DNA of 46,575 bases from Chryseobacterium sp. Leaf394 (GCF_001424105.1 NZ_LMQH01000011.1:682955-729529), one strand, 5' to 3'. Counted from the first letter of the stretch, positions 33,081 through 41,969 are shown. The notes: generated by a model from the letters alone, not told the origin. A program made the numbers and translations.

Positions 33081-33437
33081 TTAATGCATAATTTGACCAA
33101 TTCTTGAAAGTAAATTATCAATATCAAATGGTTTTGAAATAAAATCGTCCGGAGCACATGATTTATAGATATTACTGATTTGTGCATGAGCACTCATGAT
33201 AATAACAGGTGTATCTCTGCTTTCACTATTGTTCTTAATCTGCTCGCACAAATCAATACCTGAGCCGTCTGGCAGCATCACATCAAACAAATAAAGATCA
33301 GGTGTTTGGGTCAAATCTCTTCTTCTGAAATCGAGTACATTCGCAAAAGAAAGAACCGAATAGTTCTCGGAACTCAGCAAAATCTCCAGGATTTCCCTTA
33401 TGGCCTCATCATCTTCGACCAGATATATTTTTCTCAT
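33081..33437 (-). CDS. Single-domain response regulator (CheY-like)
   Basis: The 118-residue receiver domain has no output domain. The acidic pocket is Asp9 and Asp10 (VEDD), the phospho-acceptor is Asp52 (LFDVMLPDGSG), the switch Ser is at 82 (IIMSAHA) and Lys102 is in SKP. It must act through protein contacts or as a phosphate relay. It is encoded just before the PAS histidine kinase on the same strand and probably works with it. Confidence 0.9.
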   Translation of the reverse strand: MRKIYLVEDDEAIREILEILLSSENYSVLSFANVLDFRRRDLTQTPDLYLFDVMLPDGSGIDLCEQIKNNSESRDTPVIIMSAHAQISNIYKSCAPDDFISKPFDIDNLLSRIGQIMH

Positions 33438-33666
33438 ACATCATTTTAAGCAAGAATAGAACCAAAAAACTTTGCTGAGAAAACTTCATAAAACATCACT
33501 AGTGAATTTTGGGTTCGATGCTGATATTATATTTTAAAGGTTTGTAAAATCCTGAAATTCTGAAAATCTATAAAAAATTTCTTCGTGATATCGGTACGTG
33601 TTTTGGTTAAGACACTAGACGGGATGCCCCGTAAATTTAACACCAAAACAAATAAGAATTTTTAAA

Positions 33667-34086
33667 ATGAAAAAAGCATCACTGAAAACAATCGCAGAAA
33701 AAATGAAAGACCTCGATTTCTGCATGATGACCACAACAGATGGAAAACAGGTTGTACATTCAAGACCAATGAGTAACAATGGTAAAGTGGAGTACGATGG
33801 AGACTCATGGTTTTTCACATTTGAAGACAGTAATAAGGTCCGTCAAATTGAGAAAGATGACAAAGTAAGTTTGGTTTATCAGACTGATGATATGCTGTTT
33901 ATCGAATGTTATGGTTCCGCTTCGATTACTACGGACAAGAAAATTTTGGAAGATAAGTGGGTTGATGGTCTTGAACAATGGTTTCCAGAGGGTATAGAAA
34001 CGCCTGGTATTTGTTTGATTAAGGTAACCTCGAAACGCGTAACATTCTGGCACAAAGAGGAGGAGGGAGAATATGTTTCTTCATAA
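33667..34086 (+). CDS. Pyridoxamine 5'-phosphate oxidase-like flavoprotein (general stress protein 26 type)
   Basis: The 139-residue split-barrel protein has CMMTTTDGKQVVHSRPM near the N-terminus, DSWFFTFEDSNKVRQI in the middle and VTFWHKEEEG at the end, typical of the general-stress-protein branch of the PNPOx-like family, which binds FMN or F420-type cofactors. The exact reaction is unknown. It is a single gene. Just upstream, ACGGG-atgc-CCCGT near 33617-33630 forms a small stem of unknown meaning. Confidence 0.85.
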   Translation: MKKASLKTIAEKMKDLDFCMMTTTDGKQVVHSRPMSNNGKVEYDGDSWFFTFEDSNKVRQIEKDDKVSLVYQTDDMLFIECYGSASITTDKKILEDKWVDGLEQWFPEGIETPGICLIKVTSKRVTFWHKEEEGEYVSS

Positions 34087-34304
34087 ACTTAACTGAATTT
34101 CAAAGAACACTCCGGTAATCATTTTCAAAAGTTGGATGACTGATTTTCAAATTTTGAACTTATACATATTATATTCTGAACAAATCAACAATTTTTAATT
34201 CTTGAAAATATCATCTGCAACAGTTACCTGTTGATTTAATCAAAATTATTGTGCTGGTAAGATAAAATTATTTTACACCATAAATATTATAGAAATTAAT
34301 AAAA

Positions 34305-34390
34305 GTTCTGTCCGGATCGCAAAACCTGTTTCATTTTGAGGCAGGCTTTTATTTAGAGTTCCGGTTCGATCCCGTTCCTGGGTATAAATG
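34305..34390 (+). repeat. Composite tRNA-3'-end/terminator repeat, copy 2
   Basis: This copy has the same three-part order and orientation as 4991-5076: TGTCCGGATCGCAAAACCTG, the hairpin, then CCGGTTCGATCCCG and TTCCTGGGTATAAATG. It has more substitutions in the hairpin and T-stem, so it looks the more decayed copy. With copy 1 it brackets about 29 kb. The rest of the gap 34087-34507 holds only AT-rich sequence plus the promoter-like element noted at 34442. Confidence 0.65.
34322..34350 (+). terminator. Weakened terminator hairpin inside repeat copy 2
   Basis: AAACCTGTTTCA faces TGAGGCAGGCTT with several G-T wobbles, followed by four T then A. It is equivalent in position to the stronger hairpin at 5008 and is probably a relic. 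Confidence 0.4.
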
Positions 34391-34441
34391 ATTATGGGGT
34401 GTTCAGACTGCTTTGAGAATCATACGAATTTCTTTTGAACA

Positions 34442-34506
34442 TAACTTTGCAAATGAAAAACAACAGTTTACTATTGTCAGTTTTTTCTTTTTCAGAAAAT
34501 ATCTGA
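34442..34506 (+). other. Promoter box plus 17-codon leader-peptide-like frame (gene relic?)
   Basis: TAACTTTG (34442-34449) is a full -7 match. It is followed 3 nt later by an ATG at 34453 that begins MKNNSLLLSVFSFS, like the start of a signal peptide, and stops at TGA 34504-34506 against the 3' end of the next, opposite gene. No -33 TTG is well placed. This may be the cut-off 5' end of a lost secreted-protein gene. Confidence 0.3.
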
Positions 34507-34507
34507 G

Positions 34508-35197
34508 TCAATTCTGGAATTTGTTTTTGATGCCTGAAAAAATTATAAAGAATAAAAATGGGATAAGAATAATTTTCAACATTCCGTAAATAATGCTGAA
34601 TCCTGAAGAATTTGAAAATAAAAGAATATTCAGGGGTATGAAAAGTCGGCTTTCTTCTGTTTGCGGATTGTGAAATATTTTAAAATTCTCCTCACTCACA
34701 TATTCTGTAATGTCTTGTTTCAGTTTTACATTTGATTCTTTAATTTCATTTTCAGAAGACCAAAATACTGAATGTGATCTTCTGTTGATAACATCGACAG
34801 CCGTCCTGTGAAATTTTTTACTGTAAATTGTATACTGATAATCTAAATCAACGGTAGATTTCCTGCTTTTTCCACCTTTCCAGACGACGTCGAAATTTGA
34901 GATCTGACCTTTCACTTCAATCCAGTCGTGATGTGTCAGTTTAAATTCATAGTATTGAATTATAGGAGAAACAGAATATACAAACATGAGAAATAAATAG
35001 ACAGAAGCTAAAACAAACAGGAAAGTTTTTCTGAAAATGTGTCTGCGAAAAATCAGATAATAAACACTTGTACTCAGAAGAGTTGCCAGAACGAAAAACG
35101 ATATGGGGTTGAAGGCGATAAAAACTATTCCCAGCAACGGATAAATAATTTTAAATACAATAAAATCTGATATCTCCTCCTTAGAACGGCTTTGCAT
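34508..35197 (-). CDS. DUF3592-like membrane protein
   Basis: The 229-residue protein has three hydrophobic helices in the first 80 residues and one near 198-222. Between them lies a soluble part beginning HHDWIEVKGQISNFDVVWK and continuing DLDYQYTIYSKKFHRTAVDV. This matches the usual layout of DUF3592 proteins, where a beta-rich loop sits between membrane helices. No function is known for the family. It is transcribed away from the DUF4272 gene's stop with 59 bp between, perhaps in the same minus-strand unit. Confidence 0.6.
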   Translation of the reverse strand: MQSRSKEEISDFIVFKIIYPLLGIVFIAFNPISFFVLATLLSTSVYYLIFRRHIFRKTFLFVLASVYLFLMFVYSVSPIIQYYEFKLTHHDWIEVKGQISNFDVVWKGGKSRKSTVDLDYQYTIYSKKFHRTAVDVINRRSHSVFWSSENEIKESNVKLKQDITEYVSEENFKIFHNPQTEESRLFIPLNILLFSNSSGFSIIYGMLKIILIPFLFFIIFSGIKNKFQN

Positions 35198-35256
35198 TGC
35201 TGATCAATTTTTGTATATGGTTATAAATATTTTGGCAGACAAAGGTTTGTTCTGAT

Positions 35257-36018
35257 TTAAGTGCTCAAATCCGTATCATCCCAACTCACTCCGTTTGAAA
35301 GCATCCACGTTAAAGCATGTCTCCGTTCATGTATTACTCCGCCGTTTGCAATGGGATCAAAATTTTCAGGAACTGTTTTCCTGCCCATTTGTGCGCTTCT
35401 GACAGCATTGTGGATGCAGTAAAACATATCTTCTTTCTTTCTCAGCTTTTCTTCTGGAATTACATCTCTTTTTTTAATCCAGTCTTCTATATTTTCGTCC
35501 AATGGGCAGGCGTGGTCATTCAGGATTTCCTGCATCTGCACCCCGGTCATCATTTCTCCTGTAAAGTCGGGTTCTTTATAACCAAAGTACCATGCAAGCG
35601 GCCATGCGTTTTCAAATTTCCAGCCAATCAGGTTTCTTGCTTCCTCGTCATTTCTGGGTGATTCCAGAATCAGTTTTTCATCCTCAGCGATGTAATCTTC
35701 AAGCTGGTTTCGCTCTGTAAAATTCAGAATTACTTCATCAGGAAGATTTTCCGGCGGTACCATAAGCCAGAGCACAATAGCTTTGATCGCATGAAGCCGT
35801 TTCGCGATTTCAATGGCAGGACGGATTTGCGTTTCAAGCTCTGTTGGAAGGGAATTGGTAGGTTTAAAACCTGCATAGAGGCAAATTGACAGATTTTGAA
35901 TTCTTGTTGCTGTCATCCCCGGTATTTTCCTGTAAGAGTCGATTAGATTTTCAATCTCAAAACTTTTTTCCTCTTTATGATTTTCAGTATTGCCTAATAA
36001 TTTTTTAAAAAAACTCAT
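35257..36018 (-). CDS. DUF4272 domain protein
   Basis: The 253-residue cytoplasmic protein has the DUF4272 pattern: TATRIQNLSICLYAG early, IKAIVLWLMVPPENLP in the middle, WKFENAWPLAWYFGY, then DMFYCIHNAVRSAQ and a C-terminal GVIHERRHALTWMLS, which is the family's strongest signature. The function is unknown. The N-terminal ~30 residues (MSFFKKLLGNTENHKEE) are a short lead-in. A TATATTTG box lies about 32 bp upstream. Confidence 0.8.
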   Translation of the reverse strand: MSFFKKLLGNTENHKEEKSFEIENLIDSYRKIPGMTATRIQNLSICLYAGFKPTNSLPTELETQIRPAIEIAKRLHAIKAIVLWLMVPPENLPDEVILNFTERNQLEDYIAEDEKLILESPRNDEEARNLIGWKFENAWPLAWYFGYKEPDFTGEMMTGVQMQEILNDHACPLDENIEDWIKKRDVIPEEKLRKKEDMFYCIHNAVRSAQMGRKTVPENFDPIANGGVIHERRHALTWMLSNGVSWDDTDLST

Positions 36019-36049
36019 AATTTCAATTTTTTCTCAGAGAGTATACATT

Positions 36050-36057
36050 CAAATATA
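36050..36057 (-). promoter_or_regulatory. -7 promoter element for the DUF4272 gene
   Basis: TATATTTG on the minus strand is a perfect TAnnTTTG match 32 bp before the ATG. No TTG lies 19 bp further upstream, so the promoter is only half supported. Confidence 0.45.
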
Positions 36058-36302
36058 AAAATTTTATCCCTTTTACGTGATACTATTTCAGTCGCGTGTA
36101 TTAATTTTAAGTAATTTGCTGACTATATCTCGTTTGGTAGTGATAAATATTTGGGGAAATATTGTTGAATTTTACTATTTTCAGCTGTTTAAACCTGTTA
36201 TAACGCATTTTATAAGTACTGAAAGTAATTTCGTAAATATTTTTTGATAAATTTTAAAATTAAGGTCTGAATTTTGTATTTTTAGTACAGAAATCAGTAT
36301 GT

Positions 36303-37334
36303 ATGAAAAAATTATTCAGTTCAAAATCTTTAATTTATTTTTTAATTTTCAGTATCGTTTTATATTCATGTAAAGAAGAAAAACCCGACGTTTCAGATCC
36401 TAAAGACCAGAAAACTATTTCTAAAGAGATAGCAGAAGTTGCTAAAGATCCGGATTCTGTAGTAGTAAAACCTGTAAAGGAGTCGGTGTCGCCGATGATT
36501 CAGGAAAATGGTTTTTACAGTGGAATTATCTTTCCAAAAGACAAAAAACTCAGAGACTCACTTTACGCTGATTTTGAAAAGAAATACAGCGCGAAAGACA
36601 GATATACCATTTTAGCCCTGAACAGATTGGACTCAAAATTCAAAAGAAGTGCAGATACTCTGGTCATTCCTGCAACTATTGATTCTACTCTGATGGCCTA
36701 TTCTCCATTTCCGCTGCAGCTTGATGTGCTGTCCAACGTGAAAAAGTTTGTTATATTTTCGTATCCAATTCAGGCTTACGGTGTCTATTCAAACGGAAAT
36801 CTTGTGAAATGGGGACCAACAAGTATGGGAAAAAAAGCTGCTCAGACAACGAGAGGATTAACCTTTGCCAACTGGAAGAAAAAGCTCGCCATTTCTACGG
36901 TAGACAGCGAGTGGAAGCTTCCGTATAATTTCAATATTCATAATTCCGGCGGTATCGGATGGCATCAGTATGAGCTTCCGGGCTATCCAGCATCTCACTC
37001 ATGTTTAAGATTGCTGATGAAAGATGCTCAGTGGCTGTATTCGTACGCTGATACATGGATTTTAAATCCTGGAGGAGCTACTACAAAAGCTAAAGGAACA
37101 CCTGTAATGGTTTATGGCGATTATAAATGGGGCGGACAAAAACCGTGGAGAAAACTTTTATCTGATCCCAACGGAAACAATATTTCAGTTCAACAGATGG
37201 AAGCTTTGCTGAGTCCTCATGTTGAAAAAATGGTGAAAGAACAGACCAACAGAGAAAAAGTTGCAGATTCAATATCTCAGTCAAAAGCCCTTGAAGCTCA
37301 GAAAATTCAGGAATCAGGAGAGATTGGGAGCTGA
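36303..37334 (+). CDS. L,D-transpeptidase lipoprotein
   Basis: The 343-residue lipoprotein has its lipobox Cys at 23 (LYSC) followed by KEEKPD, an acidic surface or outer-membrane sorting pattern. A YkuD-type catalytic domain spans about 145-275, with His221 (GWHQYELPG) and SHSCLRL (231-237), where Cys234 is the expected nucleophile. It would form or break 3-3 cross-links in peptidoglycan or attach proteins to it. The C-terminal ~60 residues are a charged helix. Its 3' end overlaps the convergent downstream gene by 28 bp. Confidence 0.88.
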   Translation: MKKLFSSKSLIYFLIFSIVLYSCKEEKPDVSDPKDQKTISKEIAEVAKDPDSVVVKPVKESVSPMIQENGFYSGIIFPKDKKLRDSLYADFEKKYSAKDRYTILALNRLDSKFKRSADTLVIPATIDSTLMAYSPFPLQLDVLSNVKKFVIFSYPIQAYGVYSNGNLVKWGPTSMGKKAAQTTRGLTFANWKKKLAISTVDSEWKLPYNFNIHNSGGIGWHQYELPGYPASHSCLRLLMKDAQWLYSYADTWILNPGGATTKAKGTPVMVYGDYKWGGQKPWRKLLSDPNGNNISVQQMEALLSPHVEKMVKEQTNREKVADSISQSKALEAQKIQESGEIGS

Positions 37335-37855
37335 TCTTTGTCTTCAAAAGGAAGTGTTGATTCTTCGGCGAATTTTCTGAGTTTCAGCATTTCTTCCTTT
37401 CCTTTAAACTGCCCAAATCTCGCCGCCGCATAGGTTAGACCAATGAAAAATAACATAACAAAAGATAAAGTGAGTGCCCACGGGTACTCATTTGTTTTTA
37501 TCTGCTGCTCTACATAATACATCGTAAAAAATGTCATCCAGAAAATTGAAAACAGGAAGTACAGAAACATAAAAAAAGTCCAGACCGCTGAGCTTGGTCC
37601 GAATACGCCTCTCACTACAGTGTTATCGTCTTCAGCTTCAATACGGAGTGCAAGTTGGGGTTTCCAGTAGTTGTCGTCTTCAGTTTTTACGCAGATGGTA
37701 GCTACTTCTTTGTTTACGTTTCCCTCAAATTCTTGCGCATGGGAAGCCAGATATTCTTTAAGATTAACTGCATAATCCTCTTTGGAAAGAAGGGTGAACA
37801 TCTTAAATCTGGGTCTGTTTCTTATTCTGTCTAAAGTAGTTTCTTCTGTATTCAT
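37307..37855 (-). CDS. Hypothetical two-helix membrane protein
   Basis: The 182-residue product has a soluble N-terminal ~85 residues (FKMFTLLSKEDYAVNLKEYL, then WKPQLALRIEAEDD), two membrane helices at about 91-112 and 126-143, and a charged tail. It is encoded 1 nt after the stop of the retropepsin-PDZ gene on the same strand, so both are surely co-transcribed. I recognise no family. The last 28 bp overlap the end of the L,D-transpeptidase gene on the other strand. Confidence 0.75.
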   Translation of the reverse strand: MNTEETTLDRIRNRPRFKMFTLLSKEDYAVNLKEYLASHAQEFEGNVNKEVATICVKTEDDNYWKPQLALRIEAEDDNTVVRGVFGPSSAVWTFFMFLYFLFSIFWMTFFTMYYVEQQIKTNEYPWALTLSFVMLFFIGLTYAAARFGQFKGKEEMLKLRKFAEESTLPFEDKDQLPISPDS

Positions 37856-37856
37856 A

Positions 37857-39182
37857 TTATTCCTGATAAGGTATTGGATCTTCTAAAATAAATTTAATTT
37901 TCATCGGTTTAAACTTTCTTTCAATTTCCATTTCAATTGTTTTGCCGTCTTCAGATTTCATAAGATCCACAATTTTCTGCATCGTCATGTCGGAAGTTTT
38001 CTTACCGTTTATTTTTATTAAAAGATCATCTTTCTGAAGGCCGGCAAGAGCTCCGGGAGAATCTTTTCTTACTCCTGCGATTGAAAAAATCGGTTTTAAA
38101 ACAAATTTATACTGTAAAGCGTTGTTGATGACTTCGGTACCCTGAAGATTAGTGTTTTTCTTAGTTTCAATGTGCATCAAATCCTGTTCCCATTGCATTC
38201 CGTCCTGTTTAAAATCGATGCCGCTCATGTTGAAATGGAAAGGATCGTCAAAATTCCGGTTTTTCTTCAGATACAGTTTTTCATTTTTATAATCGAATGC
38301 CACCGTAAACCTGCGGAGTATTTCACTTCCAATTGATCCCTTTCTGTCTTTAACCAAATTTAAATTCTGAATTGAATACTCGTCAGGCATTGCAATCAGA
38401 GGCTTTTCAAATTTAAATTTACCCAAATATAAATTGTGAATACGGCTTCGCTTTCCAAAAATATCTCCGTTGAAACCCCGTCCAAGATAATCTTCAATAT
38501 TCGGACGGTTATAAACGAAATCTTTGATCAGTTTGGGAAAAAGCCAGATGGCATCCGTATTTCCAAGATCTAAAAGGAGTTTTGAATCTTTAGGATCATT
38601 GGTCATTTCCACATTTGCTATAATATAGGGTTTGTATTTTTCAATGGTAATCGGAAACTCCTCAAATTTTCTGACTTTCGACTGAAAGCTTTTATAGTCT
38701 GGAAAAAGCGTCATTTTTTTAGATTCATAATCAATAATTACCTGAAGGTTTTTAAAAAACTGATATCCTATAATGCCGTTTACGGGAATTCCGATGTGGG
38801 AAGAAATATTAAATTCAGGATCTGAAATAATATAGAACGCAAAGTCCTTGTTGGTTAAATTTTTACCAATTTTAGCAACATTTCCTTCTGACTTGAAACC
38901 ATCAATACTTCCGCTGGTTCCCAGACCTGTGAATGTTGTCTTTTCGAGGTTGCTCAGTTGGATATCTTTGTTTTCAAGACTGAAAATTGTAGTTTCATTG
39001 ACACCTGAATCCAAAAAAAAGGTCAGTTCAACGCCATTTACTTCAATCGGAATAAAAATCAGATTGTTAATCAGCCGAAAAGGAATCACCACTTTTTTGG
39101 GCTCACTCATCTCAAAAGCATTTTGAGCATTATAAAAAATGCCCATCAGTAACAAGAGTAAAATCCAGATCGGTTTCATCAA
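37857..39182 (-). CDS. Retropepsin-like aspartic protease with PDZ domain
   Basis: The 441-residue protein has a signal peptide (MMKPIWILLLLLMGIFYNAQ). A pepsin/retropepsin-like domain follows, with the catalytic motif Asp58-Ser59-Gly60 in FFLDSGVNETTIF. A second similar segment, LLLDLGNTDAIWLF, has DLG in place of DSG/DTG and may be a degenerate partner half. Residues ~350-430 form a PDZ domain (AGVRKDSPGALAGLQKDD, LLIKINGKK). It likely acts in the periplasm on misfolded or signalling proteins; substrates are unknown. The two-helix membrane protein downstream starts 1 nt after it and may be its partner. Confidence 0.83.
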   Translation of the reverse strand: MMKPIWILLLLLMGIFYNAQNAFEMSEPKKVVIPFRLINNLIFIPIEVNGVELTFFLDSGVNETTIFSLENKDIQLSNLEKTTFTGLGTSGSIDGFKSEGNVAKIGKNLTNKDFAFYIISDPEFNISSHIGIPVNGIIGYQFFKNLQVIIDYESKKMTLFPDYKSFQSKVRKFEEFPITIEKYKPYIIANVEMTNDPKDSKLLLDLGNTDAIWLFPKLIKDFVYNRPNIEDYLGRGFNGDIFGKRSRIHNLYLGKFKFEKPLIAMPDEYSIQNLNLVKDRKGSIGSEILRRFTVAFDYKNEKLYLKKNRNFDDPFHFNMSGIDFKQDGMQWEQDLMHIETKKNTNLQGTEVINNALQYKFVLKPIFSIAGVRKDSPGALAGLQKDDLLIKINGKKTSDMTMQKIVDLMKSEDGKTIEMEIERKFKPMKIKFILEDPIPYQE

Positions 39183-39274
39183 ATGAATTTAGTAAATAAA
39201 TCATTCAATGTCATAAAAAAACATCTTCAGGATATGAAAATGTTTTTAAGTAAATGTATTGTGTTGGATGTGAG

Positions 39275-39913
39275 TTATTTAGCGTAAAAATCCATCAGAT
39301 CAATGTAGTTTTTCTGGTTTACACCGTGACCGTTCATATATTCTCTGAAAGAAAAATAACAGCTCAGATCATACAGCATATCTGCCGCCTTTCGTCCCCA
39401 TTCCAGAGGAATTATGGCATCGTCGGTACCGTGAGAAATAAAAAATCTCAGGTTTTCGAGTTTCTTTTTTTCTTTTACAATATCTGTGAGCAGCTTTTCT
39501 TCAGGATAAGTGCTCATTAAAGCGACTTTATTGAATAACTCCGGATGTCTGAGTGCCAGCGCATAGGCAAGGATTCCACCCTGACTGAAACCGCAGAGAT
39601 GTGTTTTGCTGTCTGTTAAACCATAATGATTTATGATTGCCATTATATTTTGAATCAGCACTTTCACCATTTCATTGGCCTGATCAATATCAATAAAGTT
39701 TTCAGGATTATTAAAATTGATGTCAAACCACGAAAATCCTTCATATTCTGTGCTTCCCGGAGCTCTGAAACTTATTAAAATCCAGTCTTTCGGAAGATCT
39801 TCTCTGAAGCTGAAAAGATCCTGCTCATTGCTGCCGTATCCGTGCAACATAAAAAGGATAGGGGTAGACGAAGTTATCTGCTCAGGTTCTCTTACAATGT
39901 AATCTAAATTCAT
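39275..39913 (-). CDS. Phospholipase/carboxylesterase-type alpha/beta hydrolase
   Basis: The 212-residue enzyme shows the complete triad: Ser110 in GFSQGG, Asp165 in HGTDD and His196 in NGHGV. The oxyanion-loop motif is LHGYGSNEQD. It has no signal peptide, so it is cytoplasmic. Family members hydrolyse short acyl esters or act as acyl-protein thioesterases; the native substrate cannot be told. A TATATTTG promoter box ends only 4 nt before the ATG, so the mRNA may have almost no leader. Confidence 0.87.
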   Translation of the reverse strand: MNLDYIVREPEQITSSTPILFMLHGYGSNEQDLFSFREDLPKDWILISFRAPGSTEYEGFSWFDINFNNPENFIDIDQANEMVKVLIQNIMAIINHYGLTDSKTHLCGFSQGGILAYALALRHPELFNKVALMSTYPEEKLLTDIVKEKKKLENLRFFISHGTDDAIIPLEWGRKAADMLYDLSCYFSFREYMNGHGVNQKNYIDLMDFYAK

Positions 39914-39917
39914 AAAG

Positions 39918-39925
39918 CAAATATA
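39918..39925 (-). promoter_or_regulatory. -7 promoter element of the hydrolase gene, next to its ATG
   Basis: TATATTTG on the minus strand is a perfect -7 match, ending 4 nt before the A of the ATG. Transcription would start at or within a base or two of the start codon. No -33 TTG is found at the right distance. Confidence 0.4.
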
Positions 39926-40064
39926 ATCAAATATTCATTTTTAAATGATTTTCGCTGAGAGGGAGTTCGTATTTTGATGTACTTTAATTTTGATGAATTG
40001 ACATAATTTGAATGGCAATATTGGAAAATTTTCATAAAAGTTATTTTTATATTGATAAAAATCC

Positions 40065-40072
40065 TATATTTG
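40065..40072 (+). promoter_or_regulatory. -7 promoter element of the small lipoprotein gene
   Basis: TATATTTG is a perfect TAnnTTTG match 25 bp before the ATG at 40098. The region upstream is A/T-rich without a TTG at 19 bp. Confidence 0.5.
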
Positions 40073-40097
40073 AATCATAAAAAATTTATCTGGAGAA

Positions 40098-40553
40098 ATG
40101 AAGCATTTTTACACATCAAAAAGTTTACTTAAATTTTCTTTTTTATTCTTATTTGTTTTATCTGTATTTTCTTTAACAACATCTTGTAAAAATGATGATG
40201 ATGACGAGGAATTTACTGATCACCTGGTACAGTTTCAGGTAAGAGGAGTAAAAGGAGGTGCACCTGCGGGAACAGAAAAAGTAGTTATTAAAACCATAGT
40301 TACTCAGGTTGGAACTGTTCAGGATACAAAATTTGATCCGGTACAGCCAGGAGTTTTGAACTGGGCCAGTGAAGAGTTTTTTGTAAATTCAAGCCAGGCG
40401 CAGCTTAATCTTGATGCCAACGCAATTTTACCAAACGGTGATTCAGAGCTGATCGTTACGATTATGGTAGACGGTGAAGTGGCTGTAACGAAAAAAGTAG
40501 TAGGATCTGGAACTCAAAGTGTTTCTGTAGATTTCAGCTTTTTGGAATTGTAA
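40098..40553 (+). CDS. Small surface lipoprotein, unknown function
   Basis: The 151-residue lipoprotein has its lipobox Cys at 30 (TTSC), directly followed by KNDDDDEE, a strong acidic surface-export signal of Bacteroidota. The mature part is beta-rich, with regular alternation (VQFQVRGVKGG, VVIKTIVTQVG, ELIVTIMVDGEVAVTKK). It may form an Ig-like sandwich. No family is recognised. It is a single gene with its own -7 box and a strong terminator shared with tyrS. Confidence 0.8.
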   Translation: MKHFYTSKSLLKFSFLFLFVLSVFSLTTSCKNDDDDEEFTDHLVQFQVRGVKGGAPAGTEKVVIKTIVTQVGTVQDTKFDPVQPGVLNWASEEFFVNSSQAQLNLDANAILPNGDSELIVTIMVDGEVAVTKKVVGSGTQSVSVDFSFLEL

Positions 40554-40581
40554 TTTGAAAGTTTAAAAACTTTAAATCATA

Positions 40582-40607
40582 AAAAAACCGCCTGTTGGCG
40601 GTTTTTT
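40582..40607. terminator. Bidirectional terminator between lipoprotein and tyrS
   Basis: A perfect 11-bp stem AAAAAACCGCC/GGCGGTTTTTT with a TGTT loop gives a T run on both strands. It lies between the two convergent genes and probably serves both. Confidence 0.9.
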
Positions 40608-40616
40608 CGTTTTCAT

Positions 40617-41912
40617 TTATATTGCTTTTACAATAAAGTAATTTTTCTTTCCTTTTTGCAGAAGGAGAAATTTACCGTCGATCAGATCATTTTCTGATGC
40701 GGAATACTGGTCATCAACTTTCTGTTTGTTTACTGAGATTGAATTTCCTTTCAACTCTCTCGCTGCTTCACTTTTAGATTTAAGAAATCCTGATTTTTCT
40801 GTTAGGAGTTCAATAATATTAATTCCTAAAACATCTGTTTTTGGAACATCTTTCTGAGGAACACCATCAAAGATTTCCAGGAAAATTTCCTCATCTAAAC
40901 TTATCAAATCTTCAGCGGTAGATCTTCCGAATAGAATTTCGGAAGCTTTCACAGCTTTTTCAAATTCTTCTCTCCCATGGACCCAGACTGTAACTTCCTC
41001 TGCCAGTTTTTTCTGTAGCTTTCTTTCGTGTGGAGCTGTTTTGTGCTCTTCAATTAAAGCTTCAATTTCTTCTTTTGGTAGGAAAGTATAGAATTTAATG
41101 AACCTTTCAGCATCGGTATCGGTAGCATTTAACCAAAACTGGTAGAATTTGTAAGGCGAAGTTTTCTTCTTATCCAGCCAGTAATTTTCGCCACTTTCAG
41201 ATTTTCCAAACTTGGAACCGTCTGCTTTTGTTATCAATGGAACTGTTAAAGCGAATGCTGTTCCTTGTGCTTTTCTACGAATTAATTCTGTACCTGTAGT
41301 AATATTTCCCCATTGGTCAGAACCGCCCATCTGAAGTTTCACGTTATTATTCTGGTACAAATGCAGGAAGTCGTAACCCTGAATGAGTTGGTATGTAAAT
41401 TCTGTAAAACTCATTCCGTCTGCACCAGCTTCACCGGAAAATCTTTTCTTCACGGAATCTTTCGCCATCATGTAATTCACAGTGATATTTTTCCCCACAT
41501 TTTTCGCGAAATCCAGGAAAGAAATATTTTTCATCCAGTCATAATTGTTGACCAATTCGGCTTTGTTCGCTTCATTCCCTTCAAAATTTAAGAATCTTGA
41601 AAGCTGATTCTTCAGACAGTCAACATAGTGGAGAAGGGTTTCTTCATCCAGAAGATTTCTTTCGGCAGATTTTCCTGACGGATCACCGATCATTCCTGTA
41701 GCGCCTCCTACCAAAGCAATTGGCTTGTGGCCATGCTGCTGGAAGTGAGCCAAAATTTTAATCTGAATCAAACTTCCGATATGCAAAGAATCTGCGGTAG
41801 GATCAAAACCGATATAGGCAGTCGTCATTTCCTTATCAAGTTGCTCGTCCGTTCCCGGCATCATGTCTGCAAAAAGACCACGCCATTTCAGTTCTTCAAT
41901 AAAAGAGTTCAT
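40617..41912 (-). CDS. tyrS: Tyrosyl-tRNA synthetase
   Basis: The 431-residue class I synthetase has HIGSL (44-48) as its HIGH signature and KFGKSESG as its KMSKS loop. [12 protein letters not shown] and [16 protein letters not shown] sequence form the tyrosine and AMP site. The C-terminal S4-like RNA-binding domain (residues ~365-430) includes [16 protein letters not shown]. It charges tRNA-Tyr. It is a normal-length, single housekeeping gene with a TATCTTTG promoter box about 26 bp upstream. Confidence 0.97.
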   Translation of the reverse strand: MNSFIEELKWRGLFADMMPGTDEQLDKEMTTAYIGFDPTADSLHIGSLIQIKILAHFQQHGHKPIALVGGATGMIGDPSGKSAERNLLDEETLLHYVDCLKNQLSRFLNFEGNEANKAELVNNYDWMKNISFLDFAKNVGKNITVNYMMAKDSVKKRFSGEAGADGMSFTEFTYQLIQGYDFLHLYQNNNVKLQMGGSDQWGNITTGTELIRRKAQGTAFALTVPLITKADGSKFGKSESGENYWLDKKKTSPYKFYQFWLNATDTDAERFIKFYTFLPKEEIEALIEEHKTAPHERKLQKKLAEEVTVWVHGREEFEKAVKASEILFGRSTAEDLISLDEEIFLEIFDGVPQKDVPKTDVLGINIIELLTEKSGFLKSKSEAARELKGNSISVNKQKVDDQYSASENDLIDGKFLLLQKGKKNYFIVKAI

Positions 41913-41937
41913 TATTTTTCAGTTTAAAATTAAGTCG

Positions 41938-41945
41938 CAAAGATA
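41938..41945 (-). promoter_or_regulatory. -7 promoter element of tyrS
   Basis: TATCTTTG on the minus strand, followed by C, matches TAnnTTTG. It is placed for a start about 20 nt before the ATG. No TTG lies at the -33 distance; the region upstream is the G/T-rich repeat. Confidence 0.5.
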
Positions 41946-41969
41946 AGAAATTTGAGTGAGTTGATTGGT

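Noticed and set aside
39210..39236. AAAAACAT/ATGTTTTT as terminator of the hydrolase region
   Set aside because: The stem is only A/T with a 15-nt loop; too weak to call.
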